This document shows, piece after piece, positions 1-7,453 of a DNA stretch of 19,504 nt. Below the pieces are notes generated by a model. That model worked only from the letters and a program-made list of their open reading frames with translations, ran no database searches and was not told the origin of the DNA. Numbering within the stretch: the first letter of the stretch is position 1; every line of letters starts with the position of its first letter. Origin of the DNA: Micrococcaceae bacterium (lineage in GTDB: Bacteria; Actinomycetota; Actinomycetes; Actinomycetales; Micrococcaceae); assembly GCA_003486025.1 (NCBI GenBank), contig DNHA01000268.1:7890-27393 (forward strand), written 5' to 3'. The position numbers and the translations under genes were made by a program.

Positions 1-1380
1 AAGATCAGCATCCAGAAAAATGACGATGCCCCCAAACTTCATGCCGGGCTGACTCAGCGTCAGATCTCCATGATGGGCCTTGGCGGCGCTATTGGTGCAG
101 GACTCTTCGTAGGCTCAGGCCAAGCAATCTCAATCGCTGGCCCAGCTGTTCTGCTCTCCTACCTGATCGCCGGCACCGTGGTTATCGTGATCATGTCGAT
201 GCTCGCCGAAATGGTAGCGGCAGACCCCTCCTCCGGAGCATTCAGCACCTTCGCTCATAAAGCCATGGGTAGCAGCACCGGCAGTACCGTTGGCTGGCTC
301 TATTGGATCCAGCTAGTCGTGGTCATTGCGGCCGAAGCAACCGGTGCGGCCGCAATTGTTGCCGCGTGGTTCCCCAACTTCCCGCAATGGGCTTGGGTCT
401 TGGGCTTTGTGGTCCTGTTCACCGGCGCTAACTTACTGGGCGTGGGAAACTACGGAAAGTTCGAGTTCTGGTTTGCGTTCATCAAAGTCGCGGCAATTGT
501 CGCCTTCCTGGCCGTCGGCGCGCTAGTTCTGCTTGGAATTATTCCTACCGACGAGCCTGTTGGCTTGGCAAACCTTGCCGCCCACGGCGGATTCGCCCCG
601 GCAGGTTTGACCGGTATCGCAGCGGCCTTGCTCATCGTGATCTTCTCCTTCGGCGGTACCGAAGTAGTCTCCATCGCCGCAGCCGAGTCCGATGACCCAC
701 AGGGCAATATCAAACGGACCATCAAGTCCGTGATGATGCGAATCATGTTCTTCTACCTCGGCTCGATCATCGTGATCGTCGCAGTGCTTCCCTGGAATAA
801 CCCCGCCATTGTCGACGGTCCATTCTCAGCGGTCCTCGGCGTGCTGAACGTACCTGGCGTTGAACTAGTCATGAGCGCCGTGGTGGTTATCGCACTGCTC
901 TCCGCCATGAATGCAAACATCTATGGCGCCTCGCGCATGCTCTATTCGCTCGGCACCCGCAAGATGGCTCCGCGCGCGGTCACTCACGTCACCGGTAAGG
1001 GAGTTCCGGCCAAGGCCGTGCTCGGCTCGGTAGCGTTCTCCTTCATGTCAGTGGTGTTGAATTGGATCTGGCCAGATGCAGTCATGCCAATTCTGCTCAA
1101 CGTCGTCGGCTCAACGATCATCGTGATTTGGTGCTTTATTGCGCTCACACAATACATCCTGCGCCGTCGTGCAGAACGCGACGGAACGCACTTGCCACTG
1201 AAGCTCTGGGGCTTCCCATACTTATCCTTAGCCACCATTGCCATGATGGTTGTCATTGTGGCCATCGCGATGACAGATGCGGTAGCCCGCACGCAGCTTC
1301 TGCTTACTCTTGGCTTGACCGCTGCCCTGTGGCTAGTTTCCAAGGCTTTGAAATTGGGAGCTGCCACGCACCAGCGGTAG
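1..1380 (+). CDS. Amino-acid permease, APC superfamily (AAT type), 5' end outside the window
   Basis: Integral membrane transporter expected to import an amino acid or GABA-like substrate with protons. The frame is open from base 1: 23 codons precede the first in-frame ATG at 70 and encode the N-terminal lead normal for this family (LTQRQISMMGLGGAIGAGLF), so the real start lies upstream and 70 is not the start. The Gly-rich motif of TM1 (GGAIGAGLFVGSG) and the TM6-type motif FSFGGTEVVSIAAAE, the conserved substrate-pocket region of AAT permeases, are both visible. About 12 hydrophobic segments follow and the tail is short and basic. Total visible length is 459 residues, close to the usual 450-500. 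Substrate cannot be decided from sequence; GabP-, AroP- or ProY-like proteins are all possible. The gene ends at a strong hairpin 16 bases downstream. Confidence 0.93.
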   Translation, partial: KISIQKNDDAPKLHAGLTQRQISMMGLGGAIGAGLFVGSGQAISIAGPAVLLSYLIAGTVVIVIMSMLAEMVAADPSSGAFSTFAHKAMGSSTGSTVGWLYWIQLVVVIAAEATGAAAIVAAWFPNFPQWAWVLGFVVLFTGANLLGVGNYGKFEFWFAFIKVAAIVAFLAVGALVLLGIIPTDEPVGLANLAAHGGFAPAGLTGIAAALLIVIFSFGGTEVVSIAAAESDDPQGNIKRTIKSVMMRIMFFYLGSIIVIVAVLPWNNPAIVDGPFSAVLGVLNVPGVELVMSAVVVIALLSAMNANIYGASRMLYSLGTRKMAPRAVTHVTGKGVPAKAVLGSVAFSFMSVVLNWIWPDAVMPILLNVVGSTIIVIWCFIALTQYILRRRAERDGTHLPLKLWGFPYLSLATIAMMVVIVAIAMTDAVARTQLLLTLGLTAALWLVSKALKLGAATHQR

Positions 1381-1395
1381 TTGACTACCCGAACA

Positions 1396-1444
1396 AAAAC
1401 CGGGAAGCCGGCGAAACCTTTGGTTCCGCCGGCTTCCCGGTTTT
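1396..1444. terminator. Bidirectional intrinsic terminator between convergent genes
   Basis: Inverted repeat with arms 1396-1418 and 1422-1444 (23 bp with one mismatch, 3-base loop). It has an A-run on its left side and a T-run on its right side, so it can end the permease transcript (+) and the minus-strand cluster that stops at 1458. Confidence 0.85.
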
Positions 1445-1457
1445 TTGTCTACGTATT

Positions 1458-2147
1458 TCAGGCCGATCGACGTTTGACCATTTCATTAATCCAAATCGGA
1501 GCAAAGGGGGAAGTGCATCCGGCAGGTGTGGGATAGTCGGCCAAAACCTGCAAGGATTCTCCGATGCTCAAAGCACGGGGGCGAAGTTCTTCGTTCTCGA
1601 TACCTATATGGGCCAGAGTATTGTTCATGGCCCATTGCAAACGCTGCGGGGCATGAAGCATCTGGGCCTCGACAATGTCAAGCAACGTGGATAACTCGAG
1701 ATTTTCCGGAGCTTTAACCACTTGGTGGGCGGTCAGCTCCCACCCGGCACTAGCCACCACTGAATCCGGATCATCCACGAGCCTAAGGCGAAGCTCTTCA
1801 AGATGCTTGCTCTTTTTCACGACGTAGCTCAGGAACCACGCCTGAACCTTTGGCGTTCGCGATTGCCTGACCCACTGTTCCAGGTCATCAACGGTGAACG
1901 CCCGAGGCTTGCATATGAGAGTGGCGACCAGCTGGCATCCGGTGTGATCTGTTTGCCACAGCTCCGCGGCAAGTTCGTGATTACTTTTCAGCGCCTTGGC
2001 CAGGGCCCGCAGTTTGCCAAGATTTACCCCGTAGTCGTCCCCGTGTTTCTCGTTGATGGCGCGTATCCGCGGATCTTCTAAGGATTCCAGCGCCCTTTGC
2101 ACATCGGCAACGTCGCTCGAAGGACTTAGTTCAATGTCGGTGCTCAT
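1458..2147 (-). CDS. AlkD-like DNA alkylation repair / HEAT-repeat protein
   Basis: Predicted all-helical protein of about 229 residues resembling the AlkD/COG4912 DNA-alkylation-repair family (alkylpurine glycosylases built from HEAT-like repeats). Supporting segments are the CKPRAF...LEQWVR stretch, followed by paired helices and a C-terminal block, CTSPFAPIWINEMVKRR, that recalls this subfamily. The frame opens at 2165, but the second ATG at 2147 has a purine-rich Shine-Dalgarno (AGGGAAG, about 8 bases upstream) while 2165 has none, so 2147 is chosen. I cannot confirm the catalytic Asp and aromatic residues of true AlkD without alignment, so glycosylase activity is an inference. It lies 66 nt downstream of the phosphatase gene on the same strand and may be the last gene of the corA cluster. 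Confidence 0.72.
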   Translation of the reverse strand: MSTDIELSPSSDVADVQRALESLEDPRIRAINEKHGDDYGVNLGKLRALAKALKSNHELAAELWQTDHTGCQLVATLICKPRAFTVDDLEQWVRQSRTPKVQAWFLSYVVKKSKHLEELRLRLVDDPDSVVASAGWELTAHQVVKAPENLELSTLLDIVEAQMLHAPQRLQWAMNNTLAHIGIENEELRPRALSIGESLQVLADYPTPAGCTSPFAPIWINEMVKRRSA

Positions 2148-2213
2148 GTCCCTATCTTCCCTCATATATGGCTCTGGATCATCAACCGCACTTCAACGCC
2201 CATGCTTGCTGGG

Positions 2214-2699
2214 TCAGCAGCCGGCCTGCTCAGCAAGTCCGGGAAGCAGGCGTTTGAGCCAACGTCTTTGCCCGAAAGTTTCTACCGCTTTGGGATGATA
2301 GTTTTCTCTGACCCAAGTCACGGCATCCGCTGGCAAGACGCCACCGAGCACGGCCAGCACCGCGAGGGCGGTTCCGGTCCTCCCTACTCCCCCGCGGCAA
2401 GAGACTTCAACGCGTTGAAACTTGGCCCGCAGGTATGCTTCACGGAGCGCAGCTACGGCACAATCGGTTGACGCGGGTGTCGAAAAATCTCTCCAATGGA
2501 CCCACTGGTATTCTCGGTCGGAAAATTGAGGATCCCGGCTGAGAAGATACACTCCAAAATCTGGAGGGTCTAAGGTCCTGCTACGTTTCAGGCTGGCACC
2601 TCGAATTTGTCTCCCATCTGGCAGACGCACCACACCATGCTCAGCGGCCGGCGGTTCTGCTCCATCTGACCATTGCCCGGGAACCTTGTGCATATCCAT
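2214..2699 (-). CDS. Cys-based protein-tyrosine phosphatase family protein
   Basis: 161 residues. The signature loop VSCRGGVGRTGTAL has the CX5R architecture of Cys-dependent phosphatases: Cys101 would be the nucleophile and Arg107 the phosphate-binding Arg, followed by Thr. A WRDF segment (Asp71) is a candidate general-acid loop about 30 residues earlier. The residue before the Cys is Ser, where classical enzymes have His, which is a variant subgroup. No signal peptide or membrane segment is seen, so it is probably cytoplasmic. Its ATG is 2 nt from the stop of the upstream GyrI-like gene, so translation is probably coupled. The substrate is unknown; phosphotyrosine, phosphoinositide or other phosphoesters are possible. 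Confidence 0.8.
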   Translation of the reverse strand: MDMHKVPGQWSDGAEPPAAEHGVVRLPDGRQIRGASLKRSRTLDPPDFGVYLLSRDPQFSDREYQWVHWRDFSTPASTDCAVAALREAYLRAKFQRVEVSCRGGVGRTGTALAVLAVLGGVLPADAVTWVRENYHPKAVETFGQRRWLKRLLPGLAEQAGC

Positions 2700-2701
2700 A
2701 G

Positions 2702-3328
2702 TTAGCCGCCGATGGCCTGCACAGGTTGACGAAGGATCGTCCGGAGCTTTTCCGGTGCAACACGTCTCGGATCACTCAGGTAAATTTCGTGATGTTTCCC
2801 AGTCAGCTCCAGAGCATGTCCGGGAATGAAGTCCTGATGCAATCGGCTTAGTGTCCGGGCTTCATCGTCATAGGGACCCAGATGCAGGGTCTGGACGCAT
2901 AGCCCTTCGGCAAAAAATTCGAATCGCACCTTGTCGAGATCTATCGGTGGGACTTTCTGGCCCAAGTCTTCCTTGATGCTTTCAAACATGCTTCGCTCTA
3001 CCCAATCAGGAACCATGATCATCATGGTCCAGTGCCACAAAGACTTGTCCCTGCGCACGGTAAAGGAGTCCATATCCTTCGCCCACCAGAGCCCTTCTAA
3101 GGGCATCACCACGTAGTCCCGGCCAAGTTCACGTTTACTGAAAAACTTCAGCTTGTAGGCCACCGGATACAGCGCCTGCAGTGCTTGAGCGTAGACCGGT
3201 GAAGTGTTCGGATCCCCGTACCCATCAACCATCAGGTATCTGCGTTCGGGTAGCTCAATCAGTGCGAACTCTTCGTGCTTTGCTTGATACCCGAGCAAGC
3301 TTTTCTTCAGGTCGACTTTCTCAGCCAT
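2702..3328 (-). CDS. GyrI-like small-molecule-binding domain protein
   Basis: 208-residue cytoplasmic protein of the GyrI-like/SOUL-type fold family (COG4832-like). Recognition rests on the N-terminal LPERRYLMVDGYGDPN segment, the central aromatic-rich stretch (LWHWTMMIMVPDWV), the ...CVQTLHLGPYDDEARTL segment and the C-terminal HEIYLSDPRRVAPEKLRTI segment, all typical of stand-alone GyrI-like proteins. The family binds or hydrolyses small ligands in some members and acts as a ligand sensor in others; nothing here decides which. There is no DNA-binding domain, unlike AraC- or MerR-fused versions. It starts 15 nt after the corA stop and ends just before the phosphatase start, so it sits mid-operon. 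Confidence 0.8.
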   Translation of the reverse strand: MAEKVDLKKSLLGYQAKHEEFALIELPERRYLMVDGYGDPNTSPVYAQALQALYPVAYKLKFFSKRELGRDYVVMPLEGLWWAKDMDSFTVRRDKSLWHWTMMIMVPDWVERSMFESIKEDLGQKVPPIDLDKVRFEFFAEGLCVQTLHLGPYDDEARTLSRLHQDFIPGHALELTGKHHEIYLSDPRRVAPEKLRTILRQPVQAIGG

Positions 3329-3343
3329 CGGTTGCGCTCCTTT

Positions 3344-4438
3344 TTAAAACCATCCACGTCGTCGGAAGACAATATAGAGGATCGCTGCGAACCCAATCAT
3401 CAAGATGACTGCCGCCGGATAACCCAAAGCCCAGTGCAGTTCGGGCATTACGTCGAAGTTCATTCCATAGATCGCTGCAATCAGGGTCGGCGCGAACAAG
3501 ATCGCCGCCCACCCTGAAATCTTTTTCATATCCTCGTTTTGACGTTGCGCCACCAGCGTCGAATTCACATTCAGAATTTGCGAGAGCGCATCACGGTATT
3601 CCACGGTCTGCAAATGCGCTCGTGTCAGGTGATCGGTGACGTCCTGAAGGTAGGTTTGCAGGTCATTGGGTACGTCATATTTATTGAAGCCATCCGATAG
3701 CGAACGAACTACTTCAAGCAATGAGGCCGTCGCGTGCTGCATATCGATAATTTCTTGGCTCAACCGGTAGATACGTTCGGTGACTGCTGCATCGCCGCTA
3801 AAGACCTGCCGCTCGATCTGTTCTTTATCTATTCCCAAGCCTTGCAAGACCGGCACGTAGCCATCGACAATCTCATCCAGCAGCCTGTAGAGCACCGCTT
3901 CGGCGCCCATGCTCAATAGTTTGTTATCTGCTAGTAATGTCCGATCCCGGGCCACGAATTCGTCTGCCACCGAGGTTTCAAGCTCTAGGCCAGGTGTGCC
4001 ATCGATCCAGCGATGGTCTTGGCAAAGCACCGCTATGGAACCCGGTCGAAGAAGGATGTGAAATTCCGAAAGCTCGACTTCTTCTAGGTCATCCAAGTAT
4101 CGAGCCGAACGCACTACCAGGAGCAGTACATTGCCATATCGTTCTAGTTTTGGCCTTTGCCGCGCATGCATCAAGTCATCCACCAGGACCGGGTGCAATT
4201 CCCAGGCTTCTGCGAGGTCGTGGATATCTTGTTCATCGGGGGTCGGGTACAGGCTCAGTGACACGCGCCCTGTGGCACTGTCAGCGTATTCCAACGCTTC
4301 AGTAGGCGACGTAGCAGCCGGCGCTGCGCTGACCGAACCATTCTCAACGAATCTCACCATAAAAGGCGCATGTTCAAACTTCAGAGCATCTTTGGCTCGA
4401 TTAGTACGGTGTAATACTTTGCGGGTTGGTTCCCTCAT
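3344..4438 (-). CDS. corA: CorA-type Mg2+/Co2+ transport protein
   Basis: 364 residues, normal for the CorA family of pentameric divalent-cation channels in the cytoplasmic membrane. The N-terminal two thirds is a soluble alpha/beta and long-helix region. The C-terminus has two hydrophobic segments, with the signature YGMNF (GMN at residues 325-327) at the end of the first, then a short acidic loop, the second membrane segment and a basic RRRGWF tail. The ATG at 4438 has AGGAG five bases upstream, which fixes the start. It is the first gene of a minus-strand cluster with a GyrI-like protein, a phosphatase and an AlkD-like protein. The substrate is probably Mg2+, by family. Confidence 0.95.
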   Translation of the reverse strand: MREPTRKVLHRTNRAKDALKFEHAPFMVRFVENGSVSAAPAATSPTEALEYADSATGRVSLSLYPTPDEQDIHDLAEAWELHPVLVDDLMHARQRPKLERYGNVLLLVVRSARYLDDLEEVELSEFHILLRPGSIAVLCQDHRWIDGTPGLELETSVADEFVARDRTLLADNKLLSMGAEAVLYRLLDEIVDGYVPVLQGLGIDKEQIERQVFSGDAAVTERIYRLSQEIIDMQHATASLLEVVRSLSDGFNKYDVPNDLQTYLQDVTDHLTRAHLQTVEYRDALSQILNVNSTLVAQRQNEDMKKISGWAAILFAPTLIAAIYGMNFDVMPELHWALGYPAAVILMIGFAAILYIVFRRRGWF

Positions 4439-4520
4439 CTGGGCTCCTGTCCAAAATCCAACGAAACTTGGGCGTAGGCGAATTCCGCGGCATTCCAGTG
4501 AACCAAACGGGCGTCAACGT

Positions 4521-4548
4521 ATCTTATCCCTCTAAGCTATAGCGCCAA
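4521..4548 (-). promoter_or_regulatory. Candidate sigma70-type promoter for corA cluster
   Basis: On the minus strand TTGGCG (4548-4543) and TAAGAT (4526-4521) are separated by 16 bases, giving a plausible -35/-10 pair about 80 bases before the corA start. It was found by eye and has no other support. Confidence 0.35.
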
Positions 4549-4622
4549 CGGGGCAATCGACGTCGCTACACGCGTCTTTTCTGCTGTTAGTAGTCATTTT
4601 CTCACCTTGGGACATTTCACCG

Positions 4623-4918
4623 ACGGCATCACTGCTGCAGTCTTCATGGGCATCTGTGCTTTACGGCGCGATCGCAGGAACGTTCTCGCTGGCAGAGACT
4701 CGCTACGGGGTAAAGGTCCGGACCTCGACTGCCGGGATGATCGATGGCATGACATGTGCCGGTGGCGTAATTGGCCATTTCGTGGCCGGCTTCTTAGCTG
4801 ATGTGGAATAGCTTCCTGCCGAGATCTGTTTGCCATCATCATTCCGTTGGCCCTGGACGTCTTGGCACTTCCGCGCGGTTCGTATTATTGCGACTCTACG
4901 TGCCGCACATGCAGATGA
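4623..4918 (+). pseudogene. Remnant of an MFS-type permease C-terminus
   Basis: This lies in a 696-base stretch without an intact gene. In one frame, 4623-4811 reads ...SVLYGAIAGTFSLAE..., then a Gly/Ala-rich membrane-like stretch ending VIGHFVAGFLADVE and a stop at 4809. In the next frame, from about 4811, comes RDLFAIIIPLALDVLAL, shaped like a last transmembrane helix, before a stop at 4916. Two hydrophobic segments in adjacent frames with a GFLAD-type loop between them look like TM11-TM12 of a Major Facilitator permease split by a frameshift. No start codon with a ribosome site is seen, and 4919-5134 contains nothing I recognise. Assignment rests on pattern only and could be wrong. Confidence 0.35.
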
Positions 4919-5134
4919 GCTCGGAAGCTTCGGCATAGCTAGCTGTTTAGGCTTCCCCACGCGATGCACCCCATTCCTGCTCCAGAAGGCCACAGTGCCC
5001 TTCAGCACTGTAAACACTCAGGCGAAGGCAGAACGGCCGACAAGTATCATCTTGATGCCGATGCTGCTGGCATCGCGAGTACGCAGTGGTATTCCAACAA
5101 CTGACTGCCTTTGAACCTTTGATACGGTAATCGA

Positions 5135-6493
5135 GTGAAGAAGTCCCGGATACTCGTAATGGTCGCGGCGCTCTTCCTTGTCGCCGTGGGGCTTGTCGTC
5201 TGGAATCCATGGGATCCTTGCGATGCGCCTCAACCGATATGCGAAAATTTCGAAAAGATTCAGAACCTAGACGGCATCGCCTCGGTACAAATTGACTACG
5301 AGACTATAGCCATTGACCCCAAGGACGGAGGAAGCTCCTCCGCCAGCTGGACTGTGAATCTGTCGGAGAACCAGCAGGATAGCTCAGCCATTAAAGCTGC
5401 GGTACGCGCAGAGGAGATCCTCCAAGGAACGGTGGTTCCCGCCGTAGAGCTACAAAACTACTCTCGGTACGTGCTCGGACAACCCCAGGTCGTCAATTCC
5501 GAAGCGGCAACCGGGGAATATTATGCTCTGAATATCTCCCCCTTTGAGGATCTTCAGAGCGAACTGCGCCAAGCTTTCATGCTCAGAAATGCTGGTGCTC
5601 TGCGCGTCACCAACTCATCTGTGGTCGCTGCCAACTCACACGAATTGCTACAGGTAGCCAATTTTGCCAAAGAACACGGTTTCGACGTCAGTCTGGAAAC
5701 CGAGGACCGAAAAGTGCGCTATACGCCTGATCCAGCGATCGATATGGAAAAACTGGCTTTAGTCATCGATGCGGGAGCATTGCCCAACGTAGAAACAGCC
5801 CTCTACGGTAGTCAAATGCTTTCCGTTCACAGCACCACTGCCGATAGCACCGTCGAAACCAGCGCCATTCAACAATGGCTGGAGCAGCGCACACCGCCAC
5901 ACAACGAATCATTAAAGTACTCTGTTTCCTCCCCTGGCTACGCAAAAATCCTTGAGGGCTGGATTGGCAAAGTACTCCCGGATTCATTGATCCCTGTGCC
6001 CGCACCATTACCCGAGGGAACCACAGCGTGGAAACAAGATCCGAATGCTAATCACTGTACGACCGACGACGTGAAGTTCGAGCTTAGCGCCCCTGACGCG
6101 GCTGTAGGCTCCCGATACTTATCGGTCTACGCCACGAACATTTCTGATGCACCTTGTGCGGTTCAGGGCGTGGCGAATCTGGAGTTTCTCAACGAAGAGG
6201 GTAGTCCCCAAACGGATGTTACCGTGACAGCAGATCCGGGAATCTCCCCAGAATTAGTGGTCATTCCCGTAGGAGAAACGGCGATGACCACAATGAAATG
6301 GGGTGCCATGTCCACGTCTCAGGATCCTGATGAAACTACGCGTCTGGAAATCTCTTTGCTGCCCGGTCTGGAACCGACGAAGCTAACGCCCCAAATTGAC
6401 GGCGCCGACACCTCGCTAGATATTCTCGACGGTGCGAAGATCCGCATTAGTCCGTGGGTGCAAGCTTTGGAGGGATGGAGCAAGCCTAACTAG
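5135..6493 (+). CDS. Membrane-anchored or secreted protein with C-terminal DUF4232 domain
   Basis: 452 residues with a GTG start. A KK-x-R basic N-terminus and a hydrophobic stretch at residues 5-22 form a signal peptide or membrane anchor, so most of the protein should be outside the cytoplasm. Residues from about 30 to 300 are an acidic soluble region that I do not recognise. From about residue 308, CTTDDVKFELSAPDAAVGSRYLSVYATN and what follows (Cys-containing beta-rich segment, N-I-S-D-A-P-C, a late W) match DUF4232, a domain of actinobacterial lipoproteins and exported proteins. No lipobox Cys is placed where a lipoprotein would need it. An in-frame stop 15 bases upstream of the GTG excludes a longer start, and the ribosome site is weak. 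Function unknown. Confidence 0.8.
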   Translation: MKKSRILVMVAALFLVAVGLVVWNPWDPCDAPQPICENFEKIQNLDGIASVQIDYETIAIDPKDGGSSSASWTVNLSENQQDSSAIKAAVRAEEILQGTVVPAVELQNYSRYVLGQPQVVNSEAATGEYYALNISPFEDLQSELRQAFMLRNAGALRVTNSSVVAANSHELLQVANFAKEHGFDVSLETEDRKVRYTPDPAIDMEKLALVIDAGALPNVETALYGSQMLSVHSTTADSTVETSAIQQWLEQRTPPHNESLKYSVSSPGYAKILEGWIGKVLPDSLIPVPAPLPEGTTAWKQDPNANHCTTDDVKFELSAPDAAVGSRYLSVYATNISDAPCAVQGVANLEFLNEEGSPQTDVTVTADPGISPELVVIPVGETAMTTMKWGAMSTSQDPDETTRLEISLLPGLEPTKLTPQIDGADTSLDILDGAKIRISPWVQALEGWSKPN

Positions 6494-6636
6494 TCTTGTC
6501 CGGCTCTCGACAAGGCTGCGCTAGCTAGTTCAACTAGGTACGGCGACCGCGCTCGGAAAGCCATAAACCGGTTCGCAGCAGAATACTGGCAATGCATCTG
6601 AACATAGTCAAAAAGCTTGCGACTCATTACAGCAGC
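6494..6636. other. Intergenic stretch after the DUF4232 gene
   Basis: No gene is supported. A short hairpin with arms CTTGTC/GACAAG starts a few bases after the stop at 6493 but has no T-run, so it is only a possible 3' end structure. Confidence 0.3.
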
Positions 6637-6675
6637 GGCGCTAAGGGGAATCGAAACCCTGACCTCTTCGTTGCG
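6637..6675 (-). repeat. Detached 3' half of a tRNA-Ala-like gene (candidate att-site remnant)
   Basis: Read on the minus strand this gives, in order, a CGC-type anticodon and loop end, the 3' anticodon stem CGAAG, the variable region AGGTC, a T-arm (AGGGT TTCGATT CCCCT, one stem mismatch) and an acceptor 3' strand. There is no 5' half: the matching D-arm and 5' acceptor are absent beyond 6675. Positions 6642-6665 match 10230-10253 of the intact tRNA-Ala(GGC) at 22 of 24 bases, in the same orientation. A 3' tRNA half beginning at the anticodon is the usual form of a tRNA-targeting integrase attachment duplicate. From memory, the anticodon-stem bases fit tRNA-Ala(CGC) better than GGC. Confidence 0.6.
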
Positions 6676-7139
6676 TAGTCCTGACCAAAACAGTCCCCAA
6701 AGCATCGATTATGCCCAAGACAGCGAGATCTTTACGAGTTCAATGGATTCAGCATTGGGTCTGTTACTCGCTTAAAACCATGACTTTGGAAAGAAAATGG
6801 TTATACCTCGACAGTTTACCCGGGCTCAACAATGCAGGGACAAAATCGGCCGACTACGGGAACCATCCAGAAACGAGAATCGGTCCTGGGATTACGTGAG
6901 CTGCAGCGGTTACCACCTATACAATTATTCATGATCGAATCAATTGTTACCATTGGCGCGGAAAATTTTCTTCCGGGGCAATATTACTCCCGCCGCGTGC
7001 TCGCTACATATCTGCGAATGCAGCCTGAAGCCTTGGCCGATTGAGCTGCCACTGGTAATGGTCCTTAAGGAGTGATTTCTCAGGGAATCAGACTTATGCC
7101 ATCGAAAAGGTCGTCTCTTGGCTTTATAGCTTTACGACT
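6676..7139. other. Stretch without a supportable gene inside the accessory segment
   Basis: Only short open frames occur here (for example 6832-7044, plus), with no convincing ribosome site, domain or compositional signature. It is probably decayed DNA of the integrated element. Confidence 0.4.
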
Positions 7140-7143
7140 CGCC

Positions 7144-7192
7144 CAAAAACGAAATCGAGTAGGTGGAGATTTCTAGCCCCGCCTACTCGATT
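7144..7192 (-). terminator. Intrinsic terminator of the 7220-7886 gene pair
   Basis: Inverted repeat 7153-7166 / 7179-7192 (14 bp with one G-U) followed, on the minus strand, by a TCGTTTTT tract. It lies about 28 bases after the stop of the small gene ending at 7220. Confidence 0.75.
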
Positions 7193-7219
7193 ATTGTGCA
7201 TCTTACGGAAGAGTCGAGC

Positions 7220-7453
7220 TTATACGGGCGCATGCTTTTTGTTAAGCTTTCTGTACTCGAGCAGTGCGTCGATTGCCGGGTTGCTTGGCTTACCGAGTTT
7301 CTCGATAATCCTGGCAGAGATCGCAGCCTTCTCCAACACCACTGGAAGCTCGCTCATGGTGTACTTCTGACTTAAAGGGGTGTTGTCTTTGTCTAGAACA
7401 ACATAGAAGTCTTTGATCTGAACGAGACGAGGCTTGTTATCTTCAGCTGGCAT
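7220..7453 (-). CDS. Small hypothetical protein, second gene of a two-gene unit
   Basis: 77 residues, not recognised. The N-terminal half is mixed (RLVQIKDFYVVLDKD) and the C-terminal half is helical and basic (EKAAISARIIEKLGKPSNPA...LLEYRKLNKK). No signal peptide, membrane helix or known catalytic motif is seen. The ATG lies inside the end of the upstream gene (11-base overlap). GGAGGT seven bases upstream of the ATG gives it a strong ribosome site of its own, so it is very likely translated. The overlap implies a joint function with the membrane protein upstream. An antitoxin-like or adaptor role is possible but unsupported. The base composition is visibly more A/T-rich than in the housekeeping block. 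Confidence 0.65.
   Translation of the reverse strand: MPAEDNKPRLVQIKDFYVVLDKDNTPLSQKYTMSELPVVLEKAAISARIIEKLGKPSNPAIDALLEYRKLNKKHAPV

Noticed and set aside
70..1380. ATG at 70 as the start of the permease
   Set aside because: The frame stays open to base 1 and the upstream codons encode the usual family N-terminus, so the start is outside the window.
6832..7044. 70-residue plus-strand frame in the relic
   Set aside because: No ribosome site, no recognisable domain, and it sits in a stretch of decayed DNA.
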